Source: CAZBDV01 sp964490765 (GTDB taxonomy: Bacteria > Cloacimonadota > Cloacimonadia > Cloacimonadales > JAJBBL01). Taken from it: a DNA stretch of 64,000 bases. Below the pieces are notes generated by a model. The model did not search any database, was not told the DNA's origin, and worked only from the letters and a program-made list of their open reading frames with translations. Positions 16,938-25,755 of this stretch are shown here, one piece after another. The number at the start of each line of letters is the position of its first letter. Within the stretch, counting starts at the first letter, position 1. Position numbers and translations under genes: made by a program. Location of the stretch: NCBI GenBank assembly GCA_964490765.1, contig CAZBDV010000002.1:62001-126000 (forward strand), written 5' to 3'.

Positions 16938-19550
16938 ATGAAGAGATTTCTCCTTTTAATTCTACTGCTTACCACTTTTTTATTTTTGTTCGGGCAGTGG
17001 GATAAGATTGATTTGAACACAGCCACTCTTGATGAGATAAAGACACTACCGATAAGTGACGAGCAGGCAGAGGATATTTATGATTATCGAGTCTATATCT
17101 CTTTTTTCCGTACAATTTATGACTTACGTAACATACCCTCGATAGATCAGGAGACCTTACTGAAGTTAAGGCCTCTGGTAATGATCTCTCATTATGATGA
17201 TCTTGATGAAGCAGCAGAAAGAAGAGAAGAGATTGGATATCTGATCGAGCGTTATGGAAGTTATGAAGGGGAACAGGAGGGTTTAGCCGATTTCTGGGAA
17301 GACTATTTGATGACTCCACAGAATATCAATCGTTTGACCTATTCGGATATTTTGAATATGCCCAATGTCTCACCACTCGATGCAGCTGCGATTGTACGCC
17401 GTCGAGAATTGGGTGAGACTATCACAGATTATCGTGATCTGCGTAATACAATGGGTATTTCCTATTATGGGGCGAGCAATCTACAACATTATATCTACTA
17501 TGATGAGGATGAAGCTCAAGTAGGTCGGCTCTTTTTCGATTACCAGTTGAGATATAACGATAGAGAATATTTCGATGAAACGGAAGAGATGTTGAAAGAA
17601 TTGATAATCGAACGAGACGGACCAGCCAGAAGAGATCTCAGTTATTGGGGTTATTTTAATCTGGGCAGACATACAGCAGATGTCAGCAATAAACTCCGTG
17701 TTCGTTACGATAACCGTTTCAAGGCAGGACTATCGTATACTACACGTAAAGGTGAGCCATCACTCTTTGAAGCCAGCGTAGGGGATATCTGGAAACAGGG
17801 AAAGATGTTCGTCGGTTATGAAGATTACTTTGATCTATGGGGTGACAACTCGTTCAAGGTTTATCTCGGAAACTACCGTGCTACATTTGGTGAAGGGCTG
17901 GTAATGGAGAATACTGATTTTTACAGTGCTCGCAAGACCGGTTATGGTTTTTCAAAACGTCTTGCCGGTATAATAGGTGACGTTTCAACAACTCAGCAAT
18001 ATTCATTAAAAGGTCTAGCCTTCGAATGGAAGCGGCCGATGCTGGAAATTGCCATGTATGGTTCAGTTGACAAGAAAGATGCCCTCGTTCATCTTGACAA
18101 TAATGGTAATCCAACCGATGAAGTCTTTTCCTATGTCACTATGACCAACAGGTTTGATAATGATGAGTTATACGAAGCAGAGCAGTATTTCTATGAGAAT
18201 AGCAATCTTCTTCGACGTCTCTGGTTAGCTCCAAGGAAAGATTATGTTGAAGAGAAACTGTTCGGAGGAAATATAGCCTTTTCACCTTTTGTTGGTACAC
18301 ATATCGGCATTTCAGGTTATGAAGCACTCTATGATAAGGATTTTGTTCTCGTTCCAGACAATCCCGATTTCCCATCTTATCCCAATCATACACTGATGCA
18401 TGTTCTGGTCAGGGAACCTGATTATAATGATGGAAAATTCAAGTTAATCGACAGTGAGATTGCTGCTCTCTATGAAACAAAAACAGATCAGTACGAGAGA
18501 GATTATCGCCGGATATTGGGTTTGAACTGGCGTACAGTTATCGGTAATACCTCGATTCAGGGTGAGTATGCCGAGATGTCTGTTTCAGGCCGTGAACTAA
18601 AACTTGGTGATGATCCCAAAGCTCTCGTATTAAGCTCTTATACTCAATTCGAAAACCTTTACCTAATAGCTCTATACAGAAACTATGACCTCGATTTCGA
18701 CAATCCATATTCCAGAGGTTTTTCTGAGCATCCCAAGTTCAGAAATTCTATAATGGACAATAATCCACACACTGTAGTTAATCCACTAGTAAATGATCTA
18801 TATCTTAACTCCGCTCAAGCTCAGGCTGAAGAGGGAGTTTATTTCGAGACACGATACAGGTTTCATAATAACCTTACTATTACCAGGGCTTATGTAGATT
18901 TCTGGGAAAGAAAGGCAGATTCAAGAAAGAGCGTTAGGATGCAGGGTGAGTTAGAATATAGACCGATTCACAGATTACAGACTAGACTCAGATACAAGCA
19001 TCAGATCAACAGGTATCAGGATGATGCCGATCGTGGTGTGTCCCAAACAGACGAAACGACAGCTTTTATAAGAGCTAATCTCTCCAATCGAGATAGAATA
19101 CATCTTGAATATCGTTATAACAGAGTCTGGATGCCACCATATACATATCTGGCGAATCATCCTATTCCTGGCGAACACGATCTGGCTCAGGGTACCAACC
19201 TGATACATGGTGATTATATAGGTGTCGATTACATTCATAATTTCAATGAGAACATGAAGATTCAGGGATCATTTGTTTTCTGGGACGGAAGTGGTATCAG
19301 CCATTGGGATTGGGAAGATATGGAGATAGATTTCATGGGAATGCAGGGTATGAAATACTGGTTAACATTCTATGACAGAATCTCCAAAAATCTCTATTTG
19401 ACTTTGAAATATCGTATTAAACGATACAAAACCGTTGATCTCGATTTCCGAGCTTGGTGGAACGATCCTATTGAGGATATAAATGTGAATTATACTACTG
19501 TCTGGAAACAGGTAAACAGTATCAGACTACAATTAGATTGGAAGTTTTAA
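16938..19550 (+). CDS. Exported helix-hairpin-helix protein with outer-membrane barrel-like C-terminal part
   Basis: A protein of 870 residues from ATG 16938, chosen over the upstream in-frame ATG 16902 because GGAG precedes it and a clean signal peptide (MKRFLLLILLLTTFLFLFG) then begins the protein. Two ComEA-like helix-hairpin-helix modules follow: DLNTATLDEIKTLPISD...IYDYR at about 22-75 and NRLTYSDILNMPNVSPLDAAAIVRRR at about 120-180. From about residue 200 the sequence is rich in alternating aromatic and polar residues with many Tyr and Arg, ending LQLDWKF with a terminal Phe, as in outer-membrane beta-barrels. HhH modules bind DNA non-specifically in other proteins; a surface DNA-binding role is inference. 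It heads an operon with a barrel protein (13 bases downstream) and a 5'-nucleotidase. Confidence 0.75.
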   Translation: MKRFLLLILLLTTFLFLFGQWDKIDLNTATLDEIKTLPISDEQAEDIYDYRVYISFFRTIYDLRNIPSIDQETLLKLRPLVMISHYDDLDEAAERREEIGYLIERYGSYEGEQEGLADFWEDYLMTPQNINRLTYSDILNMPNVSPLDAAAIVRRRELGETITDYRDLRNTMGISYYGASNLQHYIYYDEDEAQVGRLFFDYQLRYNDREYFDETEEMLKELIIERDGPARRDLSYWGYFNLGRHTADVSNKLRVRYDNRFKAGLSYTTRKGEPSLFEASVGDIWKQGKMFVGYEDYFDLWGDNSFKVYLGNYRATFGEGLVMENTDFYSARKTGYGFSKRLAGIIGDVSTTQQYSLKGLAFEWKRPMLEIAMYGSVDKKDALVHLDNNGNPTDEVFSYVTMTNRFDNDELYEAEQYFYENSNLLRRLWLAPRKDYVEEKLFGGNIAFSPFVGTHIGISGYEALYDKDFVLVPDNPDFPSYPNHTLMHVLVREPDYNDGKFKLIDSEIAALYETKTDQYERDYRRILGLNWRTVIGNTSIQGEYAEMSVSGRELKLGDDPKALVLSSYTQFENLYLIALYRNYDLDFDNPYSRGFSEHPKFRNSIMDNNPHTVVNPLVNDLYLNSAQAQAEEGVYFETRYRFHNNLTITRAYVDFWERKADSRKSVRMQGELEYRPIHRLQTRLRYKHQINRYQDDADRGVSQTDETTAFIRANLSNRDRIHLEYRYNRVWMPPYTYLANHPIPGEHDLAQGTNLIHGDYIGVDYIHNFNENMKIQGSFVFWDGSGISHWDWEDMEIDFMGMQGMKYWLTFYDRISKNLYLTLKYRIKRYKTVDLDFRAWWNDPIEDINVNYTTVWKQVNSIRLQLDWKF

Positions 19551-19563
19551 TAAAGGGGGATAG

Positions 19564-20889
19564 ATGAAAAATATATTTTTGAGCATAATATTATTTAGTA
19601 TGATGGGCCATCTATTCGCATATTCTCTTTATGAGAATTATGAGTTGGGTATAGGGAAACGTATATCTCATCTTGATGCGCGCAGTACAGCAATGGGTGG
19701 AGCTGGAACAGCTGGTGGAGACAATATTCTAGATAATATGGTGAATCCAGCCAATACCGGATTTCTGAACAATGGCTGGGGATTTCAGTTATTACTGGAT
19801 GTGACTCAACTGGAAGAGAATCGTTCTATGCCGATGTACAATTTTTTCGACAGTTACGTCGACGATGCAACTTATGCCAGCAATACGAATTTCTTTACTG
19901 ATATAGCCTTTGCTGTTTCTTATAAGATGAGATTTGAGAATCTTTCTTTTGCTGCAGCTTTGGATTACAAACCTTTTACTAATTTCAATGCTTCTTATGA
20001 AGAACAGGTAAGAAATAATGAAGGCTCTGATTTCGACAACTATCCTCCTATCATTGCTATGAACTATCTGGAGAGCGATGGTGAGATATACTCGATTGGA
20101 TTAACCACAGCTTTAACTTATCACCGCGACGAATTTCTCTTAAGTAATTCTGCGTTAGGATTGAGTTTAAACATACTCTCCGGCGATCACAAACTGGAGC
20201 GAAAAATCATCTGGTCAGAATTTGCTAAAGATGTAGCAGTCCTGAGTGATGTAGAACAGATTCGAGCAGATAGAGATTTTTCTGCTTTGAGTTTTGCTCT
20301 CGGAATGAAGTCAGATATTTCAGAAAGGGTTAGTGCAGGATTGATGTTTAATCCCGGGTTCAAAATGAAGGTTGATAGTGCCCTCAATGATAATAATGAA
20401 GATTTTGATTACCCTTCAGTAGTAAGATTGGGTGTTCAATATAGACCACGTAATGTAATGAGAACAACTTTCCACTGCGATGTTGAGTTTGTTCAGTGGT
20501 CTGATATATCAGATTTCTACGACAATGTAACCAATTATTACTTTGGTGTTGAACATGTGTTCCCACATGCACCATCTTTGAGGTTGGGTTTTAACTATGT
20601 AACAAGTCCAAATGTATCCGTTAAAGATGATGGGACATCTATACCGGGTCCTGTTAATATACCGACAATAACAGCCGGTACTGGATTCAAGGTGTATGAG
20701 AATTTCTTTCTCGACCTGTCGGGAGAGTTTTCTCATCGTAAATACGAAACAATGGATCTCTTTCCTGATGGGTTCTATGATCATCAAGGATTGTGGTCTG
20801 GAACATACAGACCTGAAGATAGAACAGATCCTGATACAGTCAGGGAGTATTATATCAGGCTAAAGAGTTCCTTAACATTTAGATGGTAA
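19564..20889 (+). CDS. Outer-membrane beta-barrel protein, PorV/TraF-like
   Basis: A 441-residue protein with a signal peptide (about 1-20). Just after it come LDARSTAMGGAGTAGGDNILDNMVNPAN, the MGGAG...NPA signature of FadL/PorV/TraF-like barrels. The remainder alternates hydrophobic and polar residues over many strands and ends SSLTFRW with an aromatic C-terminus, as expected for BAM-inserted barrels. PorV serves type IX secretion as a shuttle for cargo. The FlgD-type sorting tails encoded at 37.5-43.6 kb make that role plausible here, but a FadL-like transport role cannot be excluded. Adjacent genes: 13 bases after the HhH protein and 4 bases before the nucleotidase. Confidence 0.7.
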   Translation: MKNIFLSIILFSMMGHLFAYSLYENYELGIGKRISHLDARSTAMGGAGTAGGDNILDNMVNPANTGFLNNGWGFQLLLDVTQLEENRSMPMYNFFDSYVDDATYASNTNFFTDIAFAVSYKMRFENLSFAAALDYKPFTNFNASYEEQVRNNEGSDFDNYPPIIAMNYLESDGEIYSIGLTTALTYHRDEFLLSNSALGLSLNILSGDHKLERKIIWSEFAKDVAVLSDVEQIRADRDFSALSFALGMKSDISERVSAGLMFNPGFKMKVDSALNDNNEDFDYPSVVRLGVQYRPRNVMRTTFHCDVEFVQWSDISDFYDNVTNYYFGVEHVFPHAPSLRLGFNYVTSPNVSVKDDGTSIPGPVNIPTITAGTGFKVYENFFLDLSGEFSHRKYETMDLFPDGFYDHQGLWSGTYRPEDRTDPDTVREYYIRLKSSLTFRW

Positions 20890-20893
20890 GGTG

Positions 20894-22567
20894 ATGAAAA
20901 AGATAATATTATTACTGATAGTTGGATTGTTCAGTCTATTCAATCTGGCAGGAGAAGAACTGATTCTCGATATCATGTTTACAAATGATATACATGGTGG
21001 TATGGATCGGGTCGAAGCAACCTTTATTAATCCCGATTTCCCACCGATTCTTGGTGGTGGTGGTTCACATGCCTCTTATATCAATATGATAAGAGAATAT
21101 TCTGACGGGAAAACACGAGATAATCTGCTTCTCGATATGGGTGATTTCTTCATGGGAAGACCTCTCGGGACGAAGACAGAAGGACGTGCTATACTGGATT
21201 ACTTTAACATGGTTGGTTATGACTACATGATAATAGGAAATCACGAGTATGATCTTGGCGAAGAACATCTGGTAGAATTACTCGAAGATGCAGAATTCAC
21301 TACATTGACTGCTAATGTTGTTAGGAAGGGGACAAACAAAATAGTTCCCTATGCCAGGCCATACGATATTATCGATAAGATGGGAGTAAAAATCGCCCTG
21401 ATAGGTCTAACTACATCCGATACAGCATTGATGAGTTTTCCAGATCACATCAAAGATGTAGAATTCTTACCACCCGAAGAGGTATTACCCGGTTATATAG
21501 AAGAGGTAAGAGCAAAAGGGGCTGATATCGTTATGGTTTTGGGTCATATGGGCCTCCCTTACGAACCTCTTGAAGGTTTTGAGGAACGTTATGGAGAAGG
21601 AGCGGATCCAGACAGAGAGAGACGATGGGGTTACGATGCACAGGAATTGGCTCATGAGATCGAAGGGATCGACGTCTTTTTCGGAGGGCATATGCATCGT
21701 GGTTTTGAAGAACCGTGGGTTGATCCGGTTACTCATACTCTGGTTTTTCAGGGCTGGGCTTATGGCAGCTCTATGGGACATGTGATGTTCAAAATCGATA
21801 AAGAGACAAAAACTATAACTGGTTATGAGGTACCTTCGAGATACGGCGGCGTATTGATTACAACCTTTGAGGAAGAATGGATCCCCGATCCTGAAGTGGG
21901 TGCTGTAATTGCTCGACAGACCGCTATTGCTGAGGAGGGGATGGATGATGTTATTGGTGTAACCAATGTTTATCTCTCCCGTAGCGGTGTTGATGCACAG
22001 AACCGTATAGGTAACATGGTATGTGATGCTCTTAGAGAATATGCCGAAGCTGACTTCTCATTTGTGAATCTTGGTGGTATTCGAGGAGAGATTACTCAGG
22101 GAGTTATTACTTATCGCGACATATATAACATAATGCCTTTTGACAATATGCTGACGGTGTTGGAGGTAGATGGGATAACTCTTAAGAATATACTCGAAAC
22201 CCGTGTTGCAGGTACTAGAGCAGGTCTATATGTATCGGGTATCACATTAGTTTATAACAGGCAAAGAGATGATTTTGACCGGATAACAAAGCTTCTAATA
22301 GGAGGGGAACCCTGGCAGTCAGATAAGATATATCGTATTGCCACAAGCGATTTCCTCGTGGAAGGTAACGCCGGTCTTACTCTATTAACCAGAATTCCCG
22401 AATCTCAGATCATCAGATATGAGACAAATCTCCGTGATGCTATTGTTGACTATATCGAGAAGAATTCACCTTTAGACACCCGTATTGATGATCGCTGGCG
22501 TCGAGATGACTCATCAACCCTGACCGAAGAACTCCGTAGAGAATTAGAGAGAGTAGCGGAAAATTAA
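20894..22567 (+). CDS. Periplasmic 5'-nucleotidase / 2',3'-cyclic phosphodiesterase (UshA-like)
   Basis: An exported metallophosphoesterase of 557 residues. After a signal peptide (about 1-20) the dinuclear metal motifs appear in order: DIMFTNDIHGG, MGDFFMGRP, GNHEYDLG, GHMGLP and GGHMHRGFEEPW. The C-terminal 5'-nucleotidase domain starts near NRIGNMVCDALREYAEADFSFVNLGGIRG and ends before a charged tail. UshA-type enzymes dephosphorylate nucleotides outside the cytoplasm so that nucleosides can be taken up. ATG 20894 is preferred; the GTG at 20891 is an alternative. As third gene of the operon with an HhH outer-membrane-type protein and a barrel protein, a nucleic-acid or nucleotide scavenging role is suggested. 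Confidence 0.88.
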   Translation: MKKIILLLIVGLFSLFNLAGEELILDIMFTNDIHGGMDRVEATFINPDFPPILGGGGSHASYINMIREYSDGKTRDNLLLDMGDFFMGRPLGTKTEGRAILDYFNMVGYDYMIIGNHEYDLGEEHLVELLEDAEFTTLTANVVRKGTNKIVPYARPYDIIDKMGVKIALIGLTTSDTALMSFPDHIKDVEFLPPEEVLPGYIEEVRAKGADIVMVLGHMGLPYEPLEGFEERYGEGADPDRERRWGYDAQELAHEIEGIDVFFGGHMHRGFEEPWVDPVTHTLVFQGWAYGSSMGHVMFKIDKETKTITGYEVPSRYGGVLITTFEEEWIPDPEVGAVIARQTAIAEEGMDDVIGVTNVYLSRSGVDAQNRIGNMVCDALREYAEADFSFVNLGGIRGEITQGVITYRDIYNIMPFDNMLTVLEVDGITLKNILETRVAGTRAGLYVSGITLVYNRQRDDFDRITKLLIGGEPWQSDKIYRIATSDFLVEGNAGLTLLTRIPESQIIRYETNLRDAIVDYIEKNSPLDTRIDDRWRRDDSSTLTEELRRELERVAEN

Positions 22568-22680
22568 AAAAACTCGAGGACAAGTATCTTTTTCTTCAGA
22601 ATGAAAGAACCGCTCTCTTTCCGATAGAGAGTGAAAAATTACTTATATGTAGCTGAGCAATGAACGGTTGATTATAGAGG

Positions 22681-23238
22681 TTGATTCTGAGTTTCTTCAC
22701 ATATTTCCTCATATCAGTGAGCCTTTCGATGGATACTTTTGCTGTCTCTCTGACAAGTGGAGCAGCAATAAAGGAACTTCATCTTCGCTATGCTTTCAAA
22801 TTCTCACTTTTTTTCGGTTTCTTTCAGGCATTAATGCTCTTGATTGGCTGGTATACAGGGATATCCTTACACCAGCTGGTAAACAATTATTCCCACTGGA
22901 TTGCTTTCGGGTTACTTACTCTGGTTGGTTGCAAGATGATATACGAATCGATAATATTGAAAGAAGAGTCAGAAAAATCTCCGCTCGGCTTTCTGATCAT
23001 ACTCGGTCTGGCATTTGCTACAAGTATTGATGCCCTCTCGGTTGGTATTAGCTTTTCTTTATTACAATACAGAATATTGTTACCGCTTTTATTATTGAGT
23101 ATAGTTACTTTTACAGCTGCTATGGTTGGTATATTTGTAGGGGACAGGTTTGGTTCATTATGTGAGAACAAAATGGCTTTTATCGGAGGGCTAATTCTGA
23201 TACTGATAGGGGTACTAAATATTATCAGGTATATCTGA
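22681..23238 (+). CDS. mntP: Manganese efflux pump MntP
   Basis: A small inner-membrane exporter of 185 residues with six predicted membrane segments in two repeats. The paired motifs SLSMDTFAVSLTSG and FATSIDALSVGISFSL contain the conserved Asp residues of the family. The first codon is unusual: no ATG precedes the essential SMDTF motif, and the in-frame stop at 22675 limits the choice to TTG 22681, ATT 22684 or CTG 22687. TTG 22681 is given here, but AGAGG at 22676-22680 is ideally spaced for CTG 22687. It lies 113 bases after the 5'-nucleotidase gene and may be separately transcribed. A yybP-ykoY riboswitch is not evident. Confidence 0.87.
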   Translation: MILSFFTYFLISVSLSMDTFAVSLTSGAAIKELHLRYAFKFSLFFGFFQALMLLIGWYTGISLHQLVNNYSHWIAFGLLTLVGCKMIYESIILKEESEKSPLGFLIILGLAFATSIDALSVGISFSLLQYRILLPLLLLSIVTFTAAMVGIFVGDRFGSLCENKMAFIGGLILILIGVLNIIRYI

Positions 23239-23311
23239 TTCGTAGTTTCTTCGCTTAGAAAAGATATAGGGTAAATTTTCCATTAGCTGATTATCAGTAT
23301 CTATCAAAAAT

Positions 23312-24379
23312 TCAGGATATAGCCTCTTTCAGTTTATTGATGTAATCTATAGTAGTTGGATCTACACCCTGTGTAATTGCCAGATAGTAGCTTATCATGT
23401 CACCGAGATATATAAGAGTAAATGCTCGTTCCAGATAACTGCTACCTTCGGAATAATAATCTAGGTATGTAATATTCTCTCGGGAAAATAGATCACGGAG
23501 GAATTTCAATCTCTTTCTGTAGCTGAATTCTTCCTCTATATGAGAGAGAAAGATCGGGATGAAGACTTTTCTAAATTGTTTGTTTTCCCAGGCTTCAATC
23601 TCATTATGATTCATCTCCGGTAATATGTGGTAAAAGGCTGGATATTTGGCATTTTCATTGATTTGACACTTCCAGCGGTAAGCTATAGGGGCAAGAGAGG
23701 GATTACTGGCGTAGATAACGGGGATTTTGTTGATTATTGATTCGGCAGCCTGTTTAGTAATGTTGAATTCAGTCATAACATTTCCGGCAACTGCACCGGC
23801 TTTCAGCATAAGAGATGATATTGTACTACGGACGTCACCCTCACGACGGGGAATAACGCCGAATTTTTCTACGATCTGCAAAAGTGAAAAAAAGAGCAAA
23901 CCTATAGCAGCACGTGGGGGATACCCACCAGGTAACTCAACCCATATATGCTTACCATTCAATCTCTTTTTGAGTATTCCATTTGATGTGATACCTACGA
24001 TAAAGGCTGCTTTATCATATCCTTGTTCCATAGAACTGAGGGCTTCTTCTGTATTACCGGAATAAGAACAGATAATCAGGAGATCATGTTTAGAGATTGC
24101 AGGGATACAATAATCTTTATAGACCTCGACAGGAATATGATGAGAATAGGCTGTTTTGAAGATGTCTCCTGATATAGCAGAACCACCCATACCTACAATT
24201 ATCACTCTCTCAATTTTTTTAGTTATGGCAAACTTGTTGTTAATAAGGTTAAGTCGTTCCGGGATATGGATTACCGGTGTGAAGTAGGCAGATCTTATAT
24301 TGTCTGGTAGGTGAATTATTTTATAATACATCTCTTCACGGTCAATGGAATAATTCTTACTATCATCTAGAGTTCTCAT
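23312..24379 (-). CDS. Bifunctional phosphoglucose/phosphomannose isomerase
   Basis: A cytoplasmic SIS-domain enzyme of 355 residues of the PGI/PMI family that interconverts fructose-6-phosphate with glucose-6-phosphate or mannose-6-phosphate. Motifs are VIIVGMGGSAISGD and ICSYSGNTEEALSS in the first SIS domain, and PGGYPPRAAIG, all characteristic of this family rather than of classical PGI. The C-terminal part (PEMNHNEIEAW, then SYYLAITQGVDPTTIDYINKLKE) matches the family-specific PGI/PMI C-terminal domain. It overlaps the stop of a classical pgi gene by four bases, so the cell makes two unrelated-subfamily isomerases from one transcript. It is the last gene of the 37-23 kb minus-strand block. 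Confidence 0.92.
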   Translation of the reverse strand: MRTLDDSKNYSIDREEMYYKIIHLPDNIRSAYFTPVIHIPERLNLINNKFAITKKIERVIIVGMGGSAISGDIFKTAYSHHIPVEVYKDYCIPAISKHDLLIICSYSGNTEEALSSMEQGYDKAAFIVGITSNGILKKRLNGKHIWVELPGGYPPRAAIGLLFFSLLQIVEKFGVIPRREGDVRSTISSLMLKAGAVAGNVMTEFNITKQAAESIINKIPVIYASNPSLAPIAYRWKCQINENAKYPAFYHILPEMNHNEIEAWENKQFRKVFIPIFLSHIEEEFSYRKRLKFLRDLFSRENITYLDYYSEGSSYLERAFTLIYLGDMISYYLAITQGVDPTTIDYINKLKEAIS

Positions 24380-25746
24380 ATACGGGCTCCTAACTGTTTC
24401 TTATCTTCTATCAATCTCTCTATCTTCATCTTTAATTCCAGTAAGGATTCCTGTCCCATCAATGCCTTTGTTGCCTGCTTTCCAGCTTCAACACCAGGTT
24501 GATCGAGAGGGTTAATATTGAAGAGATAACCGGTAAAGAGTGTCTGAACTTCATACATAAAAATGAATTCTCCAAGATGATATTCTCTTAAAGCAGGAAG
24601 GATTACAGAGCAGTTCGGCCTGCCTGCTTCATACAGAGCTATCTCGGTTGCCAGTTTTTCGGTATTGAGAAGCTCACTGAGCGTCTTATTATGAAGATAA
24701 TCCAGGCTCACTTCTTCGGAGAATAGTGAAGGAATAGTATAATCGTAATCAAATTCTAAAACCTCGAGGAAGGTAATGACCTTATCTTCAGGCCCTTCCA
24801 TATAGAGTTGTATCTGGGAGTGTTGATCAGTGGTACCTAAAGATTTAACAGGGGTTTGTCCCACGCTTATCTGGTTACCTTTCTGATCTAATCTCTTGCC
24901 CAAACTCTCTGCCCATAGTTGCCTGTACCAGTCAGCAAGATCATACAATTCATTGGAATAGGGCATCATAACAGAGATATTCATACCCTTTTTAAAATAG
25001 ATATAATGTAGCAATCCATTCAAATAAGCCGCATTACTAAAAAGATGAGGTTCATCACAATGTCGTCTTATTGCTGCAGCACCTTTGAGTAACTCTCTAA
25101 TATCTATACCAGCATATGCGGAAGATAGTAAACCTACCGGACTAAGCACCGAGAATCTTCCACCAACAGTATCGGGGATTTCAAAACTCCTGTAGCCATC
25201 TTGATTAATCATCTGTCTCAGGAATCCTTTCTCCCGATCTGTCGTTATTATGATCCGATCTCTGTAGTCGTCAGGGAAATTATTCTTCAGTATATCGAGG
25301 CAGATGAGAAATACCGACATGGTCTCAGCAGTAGTACCTGATTTTGTTATTACGTTGAAGACCGATTTGCTCAAATCAATAGAGTTGATGGTCTGATAGA
25401 GGAGGTGAGGATCGACATTATCAAGGACGATGACATTTTTGTCCAATTCCCTGCTGGTTTTTAGTGCTGAATAGAGAGCCTTGTTACCCAGGGCTGAACC
25501 ACCAATCCCGAGAACAATGAAATTATCGAAATGCTCCCTAAGTTCTTCAGCAGTTTTGAGAATCTGATCAATATTCTGATCGGGCAGGTCATAGAAGCCA
25601 AGTTTACCTGCTTCTCGTTCTTCCTGGATCTGTTTATGTATGAGAGCAGCATCATTACTATACTCTGAGATTTCAGTATTTGATACACCATTTATCATTC
25701 TATCAGATCTGAGCATATTGCTGAAATCGTAAAGAATCTTCTTCAT
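24376..25746 (-). CDS. pgi: Glucose-6-phosphate isomerase
   Basis: A classical phosphoglucose isomerase of 456 residues, a size typical of bacterial short PGIs. It catalyses the glucose-6-phosphate/fructose-6-phosphate step of glycolysis. Recognisable are FIVLGIGGSALGNKALY (first SIS motif), VITKSGTTAETMSVF, the conserved GGRFSVLSPVGLL, and GTTDQHSQIQLYMEGP. It starts nine bases after the ptsI stop and overlaps the PGI/PMI gene downstream by four bases. Placement directly after ptsI links carbon entry with the phosphotransfer genes. Confidence 0.95.
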   Translation of the reverse strand: MKKILYDFSNMLRSDRMINGVSNTEISEYSNDAALIHKQIQEEREAGKLGFYDLPDQNIDQILKTAEELREHFDNFIVLGIGGSALGNKALYSALKTSRELDKNVIVLDNVDPHLLYQTINSIDLSKSVFNVITKSGTTAETMSVFLICLDILKNNFPDDYRDRIIITTDREKGFLRQMINQDGYRSFEIPDTVGGRFSVLSPVGLLSSAYAGIDIRELLKGAAAIRRHCDEPHLFSNAAYLNGLLHYIYFKKGMNISVMMPYSNELYDLADWYRQLWAESLGKRLDQKGNQISVGQTPVKSLGTTDQHSQIQLYMEGPEDKVITFLEVLEFDYDYTIPSLFSEEVSLDYLHNKTLSELLNTEKLATEIALYEAGRPNCSVILPALREYHLGEFIFMYEVQTLFTGYLFNINPLDQPGVEAGKQATKALMGQESLLELKMKIERLIEDKKQLGARI

Positions 25747-25755
25747 AATCCCCCC

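Noticed and set aside
22611..22633. Hairpin CGCTCTCT/AGAGAGTG after the 5'-nucleotidase gene
   Set aside because: The stem is eight pairs, but an A-run rather than a T-run follows on the plus strand, so I do not call it a terminator.
22668..23030. Frame starting at TTG 22668 overlapping mntP
   Set aside because: Its translation matches nothing, whereas the frame from 22681 gives a full MntP with both Asp motifs.
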